A stretch of DNA of 64,000 nucleotides from Caenorhabditis elegans (GCF_000002985.6 NC_003279.8:10354001-10418000), one strand, 5' to 3'; shown: positions 31,155 to 45,001, counted from the stretch's first letter. Notes: generated by a model not told the origin, from the letters alone. Numbers and translations: made by a program.

Positions 31155-34100
31155 TTATATGGGGATAGAGAGCAGAATGAGAGGATCTCTGGTCTGAAAT
31201 TAAATTATTAATGGTAAAAACTTAATAATCTAATATTAATAAAACAATGATGAAAACTAATATTTCAACTTATTAGTTTAAGTCTAAAAATAATTCAAAA
31301 CAAACCTGTTCAAAGTTATCTTCTTGTGAAGGTGCAGTTGGTAGAGTCACCACTGGAATCATGGGTACCATGGGTACTAATGGTACAACTGCTTTACCAG
31401 CAACAGTTGATAACACTGTTCTCATGCTATTCTCAATTGAATCAGCCAGAAGTGCTCCTACCTCATCTTCAGATTCTTCAAGAAGTAGATTTGCAGCCGA
31501 TGAGTTGATTTTTTCGTCCTAGAAATTGAAAAATTGAAACTATAAAAAAACTAAGAATAAGTGTACATACTTGATATCTTCGACAAGCATCAACAAGTTG
31601 TTGCACATCATCATCAAGACCTTGTTTCTTCCGGCCAACTATTGAGAAGCTTCGAGAGAATTTACTTGCTGCTAAAAGGATATCAAAATTTGATAGAAAA
31701 ACTATTTTAAACATGATTAATGGAAAAATTGATCTCAACGTGCCTCAATTTTTTACTTATACTGAAAACTCAAAAATAACTTCATAAACTCGATAAACTG
31801 TGTGTCTTCAAACTGGCGTATCTTTAAATATATATTTTTTAAATATGTTTTGTTCTCACCTTCAGTTTGTGTTGAGACATCAGTTGAATGTGTACTTCCA
31901 CGGGAAACAGGTACATGAACCGATGCTGTTCGTGTGACTCCTCCACCCATACTTGAAGATTTACTATAATTAAACATCAATTATCTAAAACTACGGAAAA
32001 ATGGAAATTGACAGAGCCTCGAAATAGTCAAAAAAAACATTCACAGGAACTTCTTGAAATTTCTAAATTTTTAGACGTTTTCAAAGATGAGATCTTTGAA
32101 ATGCACCCGTTCTCGAATTTAAAAAAAAATTATATTTTTGTAAAAATCTCATAGATTCAAAAATAAACACATCACTCGGAAATTGTACAAACCTTGCAGA
32201 TCCACTCTGAACAGACGTTCTTGCAGTCGTCTTCGATCCAAGATGTTGTTGTTTACTTGTACTATCATAGGCAGCTTGAGAATTTCCGAAATGACATCTT
32301 ATGAGCTTTGTAGTTGTATAAGATGCTCTGATATTCTTCTCAGGATGCATCAAAATTATGTATAACTTCGGAAAGAATAGCAAAGCAAGAGCCACAGATG
32401 CGGATAATGAATAGGAGAAGCTCATCACTAATGCCTTGTGAGTTGTTCCCATGTGAAGTACTAGAAATGCAATCCAGACAACTACTGTGCAGTACCTGAA
32501 ATAATTAAATAAAATAGGAATTTATTAGATAAAATAACTGAAAAATGATAACATGTTCCTTTTGAAAAAATGGTAATGACTTTGCTGGCTGAGAACTAAA
32601 GACAACTACAGTTTAAATTTTGAAATTGCAAAAAAAACTTACATAGTAAATCCAATGAACTTTGCCTCGTTAAAGTTCTCCGGAAGATTTCTTGTTTTGA
32701 ATGCATATAGTGTGCACAAAGTAATCAGAAAAAAGTCCCAAAAGAATGGAATTAGAAATGATTTTGTTTCAGTGTCACATTCTAATATCAACTTTCTTGG
32801 CAATGCGTACTTGGCATACGTGGCATCCGGCCAATCCCGCATCAAACCAACTCCGACGATCACACATTGAACTGCTACAAGGATCCAGGTTATCACTACC
32901 TGAAATTGGAACATTTATTTAAAGCGAGTTGACTTCTCTGAATATTTATTCCAAAAGAATGAGGGCAAAGCCTTTGGAGCATTATGAAAAAAGTTATTGA
33001 ACAATTTTCAAAAACTTATCACACATGTCAGTTATTAGGAATTGAGTTTCGCATGGCACATTATTATTTCAACCTAATCAAACAATAACTTGTCAAATGA
33101 GAAATGCCTCATTCTAGATAATTTTCAAAAGTTCATACTGTTTCCAAATAAAAACATGAAGCTCGTTCCCAGATACTTTATTCGATTTTCATCATAATTT
33201 ATAATATATTTTTTCAATTTCTCTAAGGTTCCAAGTTCTCACCTGAGAAAATGTAGTCAAAAACCGTGGTTTCTTTGTCAATATTCGCTTTTTACTTCCA
33301 GCTAATATCCTCGCTATTCGATTTGTCTTTGTAAGTAAAGCCGAATATACAACAGCAAATGCAATTGGTGGTATAACTCTTGTGATGAAGCATGAAGTTG
33401 TTGATGGAGTTGCAAGTAATGCAAATGATACAGCATAACACGCAACAAGACCAGATAAAATGATATATGACAGTTCTCTTGTTGTACTCTTCACAACTGG
33501 TGTTGAGTTGTGACGAAGGAATACAGCAAGAGTTGCCATACTTGTAATGATTCCAGTTACTGCTAGAACAAGGGCCAAGATATGTCCAAAAGAAGTCCAT
33601 GAAACAACTTCAGGAATGATATATTCACATCCTGTTCTATTCGCATTTGGCCATGAGCCAAGAGTACAATTCATACATTGATTTGTTGTTTTATTCACAT
33701 ATTGGATATCCAGACAAGATTCACAAATCCAGCAACACGCCATTGTTTCTCGTTGCTGGAAAAATTTGAGTTTGAATATTTTTTGCATGCTCAAGTTTTG
33801 ATTTTGTGAAATCTCTTTTCAAAATTATTTCACTTGAACATAATTTGTCCTTCTTGTTTAACTTTTTCCCAAAAAGTGAAACTGTGATGTTTAAGGCATT
33901 GAGAGATTGTATAGTGGACATTTTGTAGCAAAATACATTTGTATGTGACTTTTCAATCAGTAAAAAATTTTCTGGTCAACTTCCAAAAATTATACAAATC
34001 CACATACCCTTTGACCAATTCCACAAGGTCGACTGCAAACACTTTCTGGTAGAAGTTCAGTTTTATCGAAAAACATTGATTTAGCAGTCATATCAAGCTC

Positions 34101-37100
34101 TTCAACCCCATAGTCATTAATCGATTTGAATGATCCAACTTCATTGTACGGATTATCAAGATCCTTGGTTCCAATATAGTTGAGGATGTCGTACCTGAAT
34201 AATTTTTTGTGTGCTTTATTCAGCTCGTAGGTGACAATTTCCGCAATTGCAGGGAGTCGATTGCCAGAAATTATAGATTACTGCAAACCCCTAGTTGGCG
34301 TCTGTCATAAACTTTGTGCTTCATGAACTTAACGATGACGTCGCTATCTCATCCAGTTCTAATTAGTTTTTTGTGCACGAAGAGAGCAAAAGTTCAAAAA
34401 CATATTCACACTAATGAATTTTCAAATAATTTTAGTTAGTTTTCTAGGAATCATGCTAGATCAGTTGCTACTTACCATGCAGGTGGATCTCCATTTCTAT
34501 CAAAGTATACAGGTTGTTTAAATTGATCACTATAAGTCACATTTAGCAAGTATTCGTAAAGCAATGTTCCATTTCTAGAGAGCATTTCTGTGCAGAGTGT
34601 TGAATTGTCACTGAAACATACGTTTTTTGTCGTGATCTGAATATTTCCAGAAAACTGACCGGCACCGGTCCTGATACATAGCCTTCAAGCCGAGAGCAAC
34701 CACACGGATCGAATTGATTACTTGTGATAGTTTTGGATCTTCTTTGTATTGTTCATCTAAATTCTCATCACCACTACAGATTCGGATGTTTTCATTGTTT
34801 TTGTCTTCTTTTGAAACCGCGAACTGGCAACTGGAAATATTGAAAATGAATTTACATAACTGGAGACAATTTAATATTTTTAATGACAAACAGTTTCAGC
34901 GTTGTGGCCGTCCCCAGAAAAAAAAAACTGATTCTGCTGACCAGAAAACTTGCCTACCGTTTGATTCATGAACTTTCAGGGTTAGGGTTTTGTAGGCTAA
35001 ATTTTTGTGATCTGAATCGAGAAGAAAAATATAAATGAGTAAAATAGGTATTTGTTTTGCATGAATTTGAACTTTGGCTTTTTTTTTAATTTAAAAACAA
35101 ACTTGAACTTCTGCTGCCAAAACTCTCGAAACCATGGATTCATAGTGTTATTTTCTGGATGAAGAGCTGTGTAGTATTGTCGAAATCCTGGAATCTTTGG
35201 AGCATGAATTCGAATTGAAAATGATCCTTCAGCTTCTTCTTCTAAATCCTCAACAACATCATTTCTATCAGCCCATCCATCAGATCCAATCCATTGAAAT
35301 CGTTTCATTTGCATTTTTCCATCGGCCAAATGTTTTTGAGCTTTAAAGAACATTCGCATTGAAGCTCCTTCACAGAAGCATACGACGACTTGAGGTCGAG
35401 AATTTTGAGAATCGAGTCGTGTAAGAACTTGTCGATATTCTTGTTCACTTGCCAAAGTCTTAATCTTTTCTGAATACGCTATACAGACTGATGATGATCG
35501 ATGTGCAATTAGCTTTTCGAGACTTTCGAATCCTTTTTCTCCGTAGTTGCCTGAAAATTGTGTATATCAGTTTACTTTCAGGCGACTCGCTTTTTTTCTA
35601 AAATAGAAACTTCTACATTTTCCAGAAAACCCCTATTAAATTCAACTTTCAACTTTGATTCCATTCATATTTGATCCCTTTTTTCCGACCAATGTAGTCG
35701 TTGACTACTCGGATTCTTCACAAGAGATATCAACTTCAGATGCCACCAACAATTTAATTATTTTCTTTTTTGCACAAGCAGAAATCCCCTCTCCCTCTCG
35801 ATTTTTGCTTGAGCCAGAAGGCTTTTCCTTGTGTCATCAGATGGCAAAAACGAGATAGACACAAATTCGATTCCACTTGAAGCACCCGCAGGGCATGAGA
35901 ATTGAGTGAGAAAAAAGAAGAGGAGTTAACAGAAAATGGAGATATGGAAAAGTGAGGGTGTATTCTATGATTTACTTTTTTTAATAATAGGAAAGGCCGA
36001 AATGATTCATTGTAAAACTTGTAAAACGTTTGACAGATTTTTTCGAAAAAATAGACGCTACTCATGTAATTTCAGGAGCACTTTGAAGCATTTAAATTTC
36101 GATCTCATAGTCAGTCAAAAATATTTCAAAAATTTCAAAAATTCTCTGTGCTCCAAAGCATCAAATTTTTTGTAAATCCTATTTTGAAGATTCTTTTCCA
36201 AATGACAGTGCAATTTCAATTCAAATGTATATGCCAGACAATCCGGAGATTTACCTGCTGAATATAAAACTGCAACATATGTCCAGTTATAATGATGTAG
36301 TAATCGATTGATTGCTTGTGCTTGAAAAACATCAGATGGCACAACACGAAGAAAATAACCGAATTGTTCTTTGTCGGATAAGTCTGGAGTGGTGGCGGAG
36401 TATCCGACTTGAGGTATTCGAAAAACCTGTAATTTGTAGTTTTTGGGTATCTCTAACGGGGTTTCCAAATATATACCTGTAGCAAATTCTGTACTGCAAT
36501 AGTAGAAGAACTCTTTCCAGGACCAATAACCGCCACCACAGGAACACTTTTCTTGTTACAACCAGGTGTTTGACAACATGAACATTGTGCAACTCCTTCT
36601 CGTAAAAATGCTATTGTCTGTTCCATTGCTATTCGTTCTGTCCAACATGAATCTCTGAAAAGTTCCATATTGTTTTGAAACCTGATTTTTAATATCAAAA
36701 ACCGTATAGATAAGCCTAATTTGAATGGCAATTCCTCGTTGAGCTGTTTCACTGTGAGCATTGCAATTTCTGATCTTTGAATTCCATACTGTTCCCATAT
36801 TTCGCCACAGCTCTCAGATCCGGCGATTTGGCGATGGATTGGAAAGAGTGCGCCGATCTAAAAGTAAACTTGCAGTTTTTTTTTAGAATGGACGATTTAT
36901 TGAATATCACTAGATTTAGAGGCAAAACTTTTCAAAAAAATTTTTTTTTGGAATTTACATCTGGAGTAGAATCAGGTAAAATCCTCAGGGTGCTATAATA
37001 TTTTAAGTAATAAAAAAGAATGTCAACAGTTGAAAAATCAGCATTAAAAAACACAAGCACATATTTTTGTAACTGATAGCAAAATATAATTTTCGGAATA

Positions 37101-37316
37101 TCTGCTAAAGGTTTCAATTCCGAATTTCGGGATTTAGCGCAAACTAGAAAAGCTAATTCGAATTTCAAATTACTTTAGATGAATTAATCGTGAATATCCT
37201 ACCTGTATCTCTCCATGAATCTCTGCCACAAGCATTCGTGCCGACTGTTGGACCGTCGTCTTTGCAACGACATCGACAACGCGAAGCATGAGAAGTGTGA
37301 CATGACTGTAGAGCAT
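31155..37316 (-). CDS. mgl-2: Metabotropic glutamate receptor (class C GPCR, group I-like)
   Basis: Fifteen exons join in frame to 1029 residues: 37203-37316, 36703-36857, 36477-36654, 36255-36426, 35103-35550, 34660-34830, 34476-34610, 34008-34194, 33243-33755, 32643-32899, 32193-32495, 31860-31963, 31571-31671, 31306-31518 and 31155-31193. A hydrophobic N-terminus is followed by the Venus-flytrap glutamate-binding domain (about 30-500), with GPGKSSS..AVQNLLQ, GYSATTPDLSD and YFLRVVPSD. These read like mammalian mGluR1/5. A cysteine-rich domain (about 510-560) leads to seven transmembrane spans (about 565-800). A 225-residue cytoplasmic tail is Ser/Thr/Gln-rich. Activation by synaptic glutamate and G-protein coupling are family knowledge. 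The final 13-codon exon is chosen on a strong ATTTCAG acceptor. Without it translation would end a few codons into the intron. A start 12 codons further upstream is possible. Confidence 0.93.
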
Positions 37317-37984
37317 TTCGCCGCGTTTTTGCTCTTTTCTACACACATGCACTCTTCTCTGATACCTACCACCTCGCCTTCATTTCTACTACAAAAAATG
37401 AATGAAAAAGATGGTTAAAAGAATAAAAGAAAGTGAACGGATGATCTTGAAAAATAAGAGAAAAAAGGAAGAAAAACGAAGAAAAAATGTATAAGAGATC
37501 CTTCCGCGTTGAGAAGTTTTTTCGTCTCATTGTGAATGACGAAGTGAGGGGAGCAAGAAAGAGAAAATGGATAAACAAGGATATGAGCATATTTATGAGA
37601 TTTCAGATATATATGTGTATGTATACCTACAAATATTATAAACAGGTTTTATATAATAAAATTTGAAATTAAAAATGGCACAAAAACATGTTATTGTTTG
37701 ATTTAAAAAATTGTCGATTCACATTTTTTCTACACAAAATTTACAAATTTCCTTTCCTCAAAAATGTAGAACAATATTTTATCTTTCTGATAAGTACCTC
37801 AAATTTAATTTTAAACTTTAAAAAAATTGAAAATAAGTTGTACAACTATTCCAAGAAGGGAAATTAGTATATTTTCCGGAAAAATATGACAAAAATATCT
37901 GCTGTCACTTGAATAAACTTCTAAATGCGATTGTCGTTTGTAAGATATTAACAGTTAAGTTCCAAAAACTCTAGTGAAAACTTG

Positions 37985-38160
37985 CCTACGTGCCTGCCTG
38001 CCTGCCTACCGTCTATTTTTTGACTTCTGGGCTGAACTCAGGTTTTAAGCGTTTGCACAGTGCAGATTTCAATTCTTTTACAAAATGCTCAATAATATGT
38101 ACTTTGGAAGTAGGCACACCTATAGACATAAGGCAGGCGTAGGTCACCTGCAAAGCACAT
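37985..38160. repeat. GCCTGCCTAC-family fold-back cluster
   Basis: TGCCTGCCTGCCTGCCTACC at the left faces GTAGGCACACC and AAGGCAGGCGTAGGTCACCTGC at the right, in inverted orientation, about 670 bases upstream of the mgl-2 start. Confidence 0.65.
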
Positions 38161-38624
38161 ACAATACTTTTTTCAATTGCAAGAGAATGTAAACCCATAA
38201 AACATCAACTCTCCATACTTACTTCACTTAACTTTGCGACGTCACAACTTCAGAATAATATAAGAAATCCTTCAGAATTTTGAATGAAATGAGTGTGACA
38301 ACTTGTATTCAACTGCATACTTTTAGAAAGAGAGCAAAAATGTGTCTCACAAATCAAAAAAATATATATTTAGTTGGGAAAGTTTAGGTTTATAACCAAG
38401 CGTTTTTTGAGAAAGAAACCAAAATAAGATATGAAGTATGCATACTTCTTATCAAAATGATAACATACACTTTTTCGCATCAAATTGTTTGGCGGGAAAG
38501 CAATGCGAGTCTTTAAAAATTGAAGTGGGAATGATAATACTTTGAGCTTTAGGTTTAGTTCAAAAGTTTTCTTGGGAAAATTTTATGCCAATCAGGAAAA
38601 AATGGATTTTTTTAATTACAGGCA

Positions 38625-38780
38625 CGAAAATGCCTATTTGTGTGCCTACAAAGTAAATTTCCTGCAAGACGACCAATGTCTACTGATCACTACGACTTGT
38701 ATAAATTATTCACGGCAAAATAGGCGTAGGTTATCTTTAAGGCAGGCAGGTAGGCATCTTGTAAAAACCTGCTTCTGGCA
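38625..38780. repeat. GCCTGCCTAC-family cluster
   Basis: AGGCACGAAAATGCCTAT, TGTGCCTAC and AGGCGTAGGTTATC are followed by AAGGCAGGCAGGTAGGCATC and a terminal CCTGCTTCTGGCAG. The right half is an inverted relative of the left. Confidence 0.6.
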
Positions 38781-41376
38781 GAAAAAAACCAGATATACTA
38801 TAAAAACTGTCAGCATCTGTGATTGTGACATGCTCTACTATTAAATGATAAATTGATGAAGGATATCGAAGAATCGAACATCTCTTCATCATCTTATATG
38901 AAAACATTTGGTTAGGGAGCTGAATGGCTGATTTTTGTGTTGTTGACCCCCATATTTGATAACAAAATATAATCGAAAACTAAGAGGGTCCTAGAGAAAT
39001 AAAATAAAAACATTGGGACATCACACTTGTCGTGGGATCTGTTTTCTCCACCCCTTCTGCTACATCTAGTTTTCTTCCATACATTTTCAATTATTAGTCG
39101 CTTTTTTTGCTCTTTTTCTCTCTCTTCTTTTTGCTCCTTCTAGACAAGAATACAGAAATAAGAAGGAGATAGAAGGTGAGGCGACAAGTAAAAAGAAAAA
39201 GAAAGTAAAGAAAATGAGAGGTGGGTGGGCGGATTGAAAACAAATATAGGCAATAAGGGGTATATGAAAAAACGGGAAAAAGGAAAACGAGGAGAGAAGA
39301 ATGAGTCAAGAGACAAGGTGAATATATTTCTGAAGTAAAAAGAAGGAATATCTGAAAAAGTGAAGTTTCGTTTTGCTGAAAATTGCATTACTGCCAAAAC
39401 TGGAAATACAAGGAAATTAGGACGCAAAAACTCAATTGCCGATAATAGTCAAAAACCAAGAAAGCCCTGATGATAAAACATTTAATTGGAACATTTTCAG
39501 CATAGAATCAATATTTTTAAAGCATAAGAATCAATATTTTTAAAGCTATAGAAACAAGCCCGAAATAGTAGTGTTTTTATAAGGAAACTTTTTTTAAAAA
39601 TAAATTATGCAAGAAAAAATTTACGTCTCCCGGGGGGTTGAATGGGGAGATCAGTATACCTATTTCGACTGAAAACGTATCTAAATCAACCCGAATTAAA
39701 TTACTAAAAATTGCAACAATTACTAATCCCAAAAAATTCCGAATTTTAACTGAAATCTTTTTTGAGAAACTTCTGAAAGGTCTCATTATGAAATCCGATC
39801 TTTTGGGAACAATTCTAGTTTATTAAAGCAAAAAGCATCCCGGATGGAATTTTAATAGAAATCTCTACAGAAACAGAAAATTCGTTCGGAATATATAGTT
39901 TTTTTTGGTTTTCCAAATTAAATATATATTTTACCAAATTTCTTTCAAAATTTTTAATCTGAATTTTATGATATTCCATCCACTTTTCCAATGAAAAATG
40001 CTAGCAATGTTATATCCCAATTTTGAAAGAAAATTTTGAACATTTTAGAAAAATAACTTTTTAGATGCAATGTTTGGAACAAACTTTAAAAATTAAATGG
40101 GAAAAATGAGCCATAGTTCGCACTCAATGTATTATGAATTACAGCTTACGCCACAGTTTCTTTAAAATTTTTTAATAATCTGACTAAACTTCAAAGAGCA
40201 ATGGAATCATTAAAAACCAAATAATTTTAGCACTAAATTTCCACTCCGCAATCCCTGTCCTGAGGGTACAAACCTTTTAAATCCAAAGCTCAAAAAGTTA
40301 AAGATTATCGAGGTGGGAGTGAGAAAGAAGAAGTTTTGTTAAAATTGAAGAAAAGAAAGCGAAGAAATTTAAATTTAGATTCATTCAAAGAAAATAAAAA
40401 TTCTAAGACTGGATACACCGGATGTACTGACTCCAAAGTTCAAAACTATGTTGCAAATATATGGGGTTGATTTAAAACGTTGCAAGATATCAAACGTTGC
40501 AAAAGCGTTTTTATTTCTAACTTGCATTCAAATAGGTTTCAAACTAATTTCTGAGATATTTAGCATTTCAAGAAAACCTGTAACAGACCTTTCAAATCCA
40601 AAGCTCAGAGAGCTCCAGGGCCAAAAGTACAACTTAGAATTAATGTTTTGTTATGAGATTGTTTGAATACAAAACGTTTAAAAGTGTAATGAACCAAAAA
40701 ATAGGCGGGATTCCTTTTGGGCTCCACCCCTATTTTAGTTTTTTTTTCTGCAAAACATTTAGAGGCGAATCTCTCATATGAGTAAACTTTGCAAAAATTA
40801 AATTGAAAAATTAAATAAATAGTAGGCGAACATGTTTTAAAATATACTCCTGCCAGGTACAGCAAGGCAGGCACACTTGTGTATCGTGCCTGCAAGAATT
40901 TCAGAGTCTAAAATCGAACTTTTAGAGAAGCTTTGCAACATTATCTGAGAAACCGATGTCTAGAACTTTCAAAGTCAATGGAGAGGATGTGCAAGCTCAT
41001 CGAATAGAATGAAGGTAATTATGGCATCTACGTCAAGGGTAACACTATTTATCAAAAAGTAAACTATATGAAGATTTGTTGAAAAAAAAAAGAAAAGAGT
41101 TTCGAAGATGTATATAGAAAATGGGATAAAAAAGAGTTGAAGAAGGCGACAACGACGACGATGTGTGGACGGAAAAAAAAGGAGAAGAAGGAGACACCCT
41201 CTTCTTTCCCAAATCAGTCGACGCCTTGCGTATTTTGACGAACTTATGTTAACTCAACACACTGCTGCATCTTCTTTTACTTTCTGTACATCTTCTTTTC
41301 TTGAAGGTCTTCAGAAGTGTGAAGGAGTAGAAGAAGAAGCAAAAGCATTAAAAAAGCGAAACGGAAACAAGAAGCA

Positions 41377-41395
41377 CCCCCCCCCCCCCCCCCCC
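41377..41395 (+). repeat. Mono-cytosine tract (C19; G19 on the minus strand)
   Basis: Nineteen uninterrupted C followed by TCCCGCCC. It is a strong G-quadruplex candidate on the minus strand and is long enough to be a DOG-1-sensitive tract. The exact count may vary between assemblies because such tracts are hard to sequence. Confidence 0.9.
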
Positions 41396-42686
41396 TCCCG
41401 CCCATATTTCAAGGAGCTCATTCTCGATAGATAGATAAATTGAGTAGAATCTATTCGGATTTTTATGTGCAATTTCGAGGAATTGGAACGCTTTTTTGTT
41501 GAAAATTGTTCTAGTTTTTTTCCGAAAAAACAGTACTTCTAAATTTATTGAAGGTAGGGAGCATTTCATCCTGACGAGGCGTAATCGAGGTGCCTCACAT
41601 CCTCCTTCTTTACGCCTTCCTTGTGCGCTATAATACATTTTATCGTCACTGTGTTGGTGTTTCTGTTTTTCTTTTTTGTTGATAATGTGAAGTGAGATCG
41701 CTTTTAACTCTACTCCAACTTTAACGGCGTAATAATGGTGCCTCTGTTCGTAATATCTGCGATTTTCTGCAATACGAAAGCAAAAATTTCTCAGAATTCT
41801 GAAAATATCAAAAAAAAACTGAAAAATGGAAAAAAAAGACCAGTCAGATGTCAGCTGCTGTAGGTTTTTTCCTGGCAAATTTATAAAATTTTGACAAAAT
41901 CAGAAGTGTAGTAAAAATGATTGGCAACATTTTTTTAGAAAAACACATTTTGCTAACTATCATAGTATTTGAGTTATTAGTGTTTGAACAACTCGAACAA
42001 TTCACCGAAAAAGCAAAAGCGAGCAGAATATTGGTTGGTACTGTAAGAGATTGGAAGCTATAAAAAACCACGGAGCGATTTTCAGTTTGCTTTTATTTTC
42101 AGACTGGCAGTTTGCCAATTCTTTGAAAAAAGCACTAAAAAATAGACTCGAGTAAGTTTATGTTTGTGTATTGTGTTGTAATTTGATATGTTTTGTTTCA
42201 CACTACTGATCAATTTTTCGTAAAAAAATCAATGAGTACTTCATGATCTTCAAATTTAAAGATCATGCCCACCTAATTTGCAGGCTGGAAAAATGAATTC
42301 TCTTCACTCTTTTTGAACCGAGAAGAGATGCTGATCAAATTATTTCCGGAGAGAGCAACACGTAAGAGGAGAAAGATATCAAAGAGATACGGAAAGTGAG
42401 GGTGGAGGAGAGTGAAAAAAAGGTTTCAAAAAAGAAAAAGGGTATCTCTTCTTTTACTCTGGAACAGAGTGGTGATGTCATTGTGGGTGGACACATTAGA
42501 AACACGTCACGGTTTGATGTACGGAGATGAAGCTGGAAGAACATCCACGGATATGGGTGGTCGAAAAAGTTTTTGCGAACGGTCTTACCACGGTTTTTAC
42601 TACTTGATTTTTACCGCTGAGAAAACTTATTCGATAGAATGAGAAACCAAATTCAACATGAAAATAGAACGGATCTTCAATAATTC

Positions 42687-42720
42687 GAAATCAATACATC
42701 GAGGGAAATGTATTGATTTC
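42687..42720. repeat. 13-bp perfect hairpin
   Basis: GAAATCAATACAT pairs exactly with ATGTATTGATTTC around an 8-base loop. The stem is too short for a typical pre-miRNA. No flanking terminator-like or gene context is seen. Confidence 0.6.
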
Positions 42721-43069
42721 AAAAGGGTTTATAAAAGTTCAGTTTTATCGAAATGCTGACTTAAATAGAAGAATACGGTTTTTGAAATATAATATAGACT
42801 ACAGTGGCTCCCTAATCCAAAGAAATTGCACTTTTCTCACAGAAGTTTACTCTTCCACTTGGCAATCTCGGATACGTGAGTTCAGAGACTAATCTTTTCT
42901 CTTTTTTTACATACTTATCGAAATAAAATGTCTAATAAAAAACATGTTTGCCAATAGAAAAAGACATAAAGAAAAGTGCCAGGATATCACTTTGCAAGTG
43001 AATCTGAAGTTTGAACAAAAATAAATTTTAACTTGGGGACTGGCACAGACTGTAATCCGAATGATTGGG

Positions 43070-43350
43070 GCAGCTTGTGCACTCCCCAGGGAGCAATTAA
43101 AAGTGACTAAAATGTTTTAGGCACAATTCTCTTTTTTTGTATTAAAAATACAAATCATTACCAATTTGTTTCTTCATTTTAGTGCTGAACTATACAAAAA
43201 TTGGTTGTTTTCATTAAAGAATTTTTGAAAAATTGTTAGATGCAATAAGAAGTAGCCTATGTACATTTGATCTGAAAACTGTACAACCATCTACAGAAAA
43301 ACGAATGTGAACTTCTGCTCGTAGAATACAAAAGCTGCGAAAACCGACAT
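43070..43350. repeat. Diverged relative of the 28.3 kb palindromic element
   Basis: GGCAGCTTGTGCACTCCC at the left and ACTTCTGCTCGTAGAATAC..AGCTGCGAAAACCGAC at the right match the arms of the 28292-28660 element in order and orientation, but with many substitutions. Confidence 0.55.
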
Positions 43351-44115
43351 AGAGGCTCTATGGCTATGCCAATTTCTTGAATATTCGAAGTTATATTGCA
43401 ACCTAGTACTACCTTGCTTTCAGACTACAGCGTTCTCCTTCACAATAAGAACAAATGTTTCAGAAAAAAGTGGGGAAGCACGTCATCATCATAATGATTG
43501 CTTGCTCCTCCCTCACATTGTTGAGGTGAGAAGTAGAAGATTGAGAGGGAGGAAAAATGAAAAAAAAAGAGAGAATATGTTGTCGGTGCCGATTCTATTC
43601 AATTTGCTTCCTTCCCTCCTTCTTCTTCTTCTGCTCTGGAAAAGGACATTCTGCTGCTGCTTCTGATGTCCTCGGCGTATATGGAACAATTATTAAACGG
43701 CGTGTGCGATTGGAAGGAACTTTTTTACAAGGAAAAATAATGCTAATACATTTTCTAGATGGATAGAGAAAGGGGACAAAAATGTTCCAATAAAGAGAAA
43801 ATTTCTGAGTACGCAGTTACAATTTTGTAATTTGTGATGTGTCCATCAAACACCTCAAAAAATTTTGAAAATAGTCTTGAATTTGGTAGAAAACACTTGC
43901 AATTTGTTAATTCTTGCAAATATGTGTATTTAAATTAAATTGATGAATATCTCGTCGCGATCGTATTCGAACCTACAGTATATCCTACAACTTTCAAGAA
44001 GCGTGAATTTATGCTAATGGGTCTCACCGCGAGGATATTTCGATACTTTTTTTTCAATTTTCATGGATAAATTAAACATAATTATTGTAGGAAATATATA
44101 TAATTTCAACAAACA

Positions 44116-44400
44116 TCGCAAAAATACAGTTGCCGGTCTCAAAACGACTGAAATCTGCTAAATGAAGATTGCGAAAATGAGTGTGCGCCTTTAAAGAGTA
44201 CAGTAGTCTTCCACTAGCTGGATTGCAATCTTCTTCGATTTTCCCTTTGTTATTCTACTTTTTTGTACATTACCTCTAAATTTCCCAGTTTTTCATTATT
44301 CCGGCACAAATAAAAACGATTTTTAGTGAGAAAAACCAGACAACCAATCGGGAGTGGAGTACTGTACAGCTCAAAGGTGCCCACTCAATTTTACAACTGC
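44116..44400. repeat. Palindromic repeat of the CCTTTAAAGAGTAC family
   Basis: GAGTGTGCGCCTTTAAAGAG with TACAGTA mirrors TACTGTACAGCTCAAAGG with TGCCCACTC. The left end carries ATCGCAAAAATACAG and CCGGTCTC, as in the hpo-35 intron insertions. A partial sister piece (GGGTCTCACCGCGAGG) lies at about 44018-44036. Confidence 0.6.
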
Positions 44401-44995
44401 AGAAAATTGAAATAGCAAGCATAGTAATTCTTCACAGTACCTATTAATTTTGTTGATTGTTTATTTAAGAAAATGTTTATTTACTGAATTTTGGAGCTTT
44501 TAATATTTTTTCGAGTGGCTTCCGACAGCTGTTCTATAGTAACACTAGCGTTCTATTTTCAAATCTCAAAAGCAACAAATCAGTAGAAAAACAAAGAGTT
44601 TAGAATAATACAAGAAGTAGAGTTATCCTTCTTCTCTTTCTCTGAAATGGGCCATTAGGTTCAGCCGTCGTTGGAAGAGTTTGTCGTGTCCTCTTCTCTC
44701 CGACAAGGCAATTTGTTATCCCTTTTCTTCTTTCCCGCCCCCCGTTTTTGACATACTTATTTTTTGAAACTTTATGTGTAGAGCAACAGACGACAACGAA
44801 AAAGACAAAAATTTGGCGGCGACAAAAGAAAAGACGAAAAGGCGCAAAAAAAAGGTGACAACAAAGACGAATGAAGTAGGAGACAGAGTCTTGAGTCGTG
44901 CGAAGCTTTTATTCGATTCTGGCTGTCGCATCCACTTTGATCTCATGCTTTCTGAATTATATTATGATGAGCTGAAACAGTACTTTAGATGACTT

Positions 44996-45001
44996 TTTAT
45001 T
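44996..45001 (-). terminator. Candidate poly(A) signal of cup-2
   Basis: Minus-strand AATAAA about 155 bases after the cup-2 stop codon. Confidence 0.4.

Noticed and set aside
39094-39427. Minus-strand frames rich in Phe/Leu/Ser
   Set aside because: They come from a purine-rich strand read in reverse. Composition is repetitive and no signal or membrane-protein family is recognisable.
41165-41434. 89-codon frame ending in a poly-Pro run
   Set aside because: The Pro run is the C19 tract, and the rest is Lys/Arg low complexity without splice support.
42687-42720. Possible microRNA hairpin
   Set aside because: The stem is only 13 bp with an 8-base loop, too short for a pre-miRNA.
43940-43995. 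tRNA-like box B (ATTCGAACCT)
   Set aside because: No matching box A or cloverleaf can be drawn around it. It lies in repeat-rich DNA.
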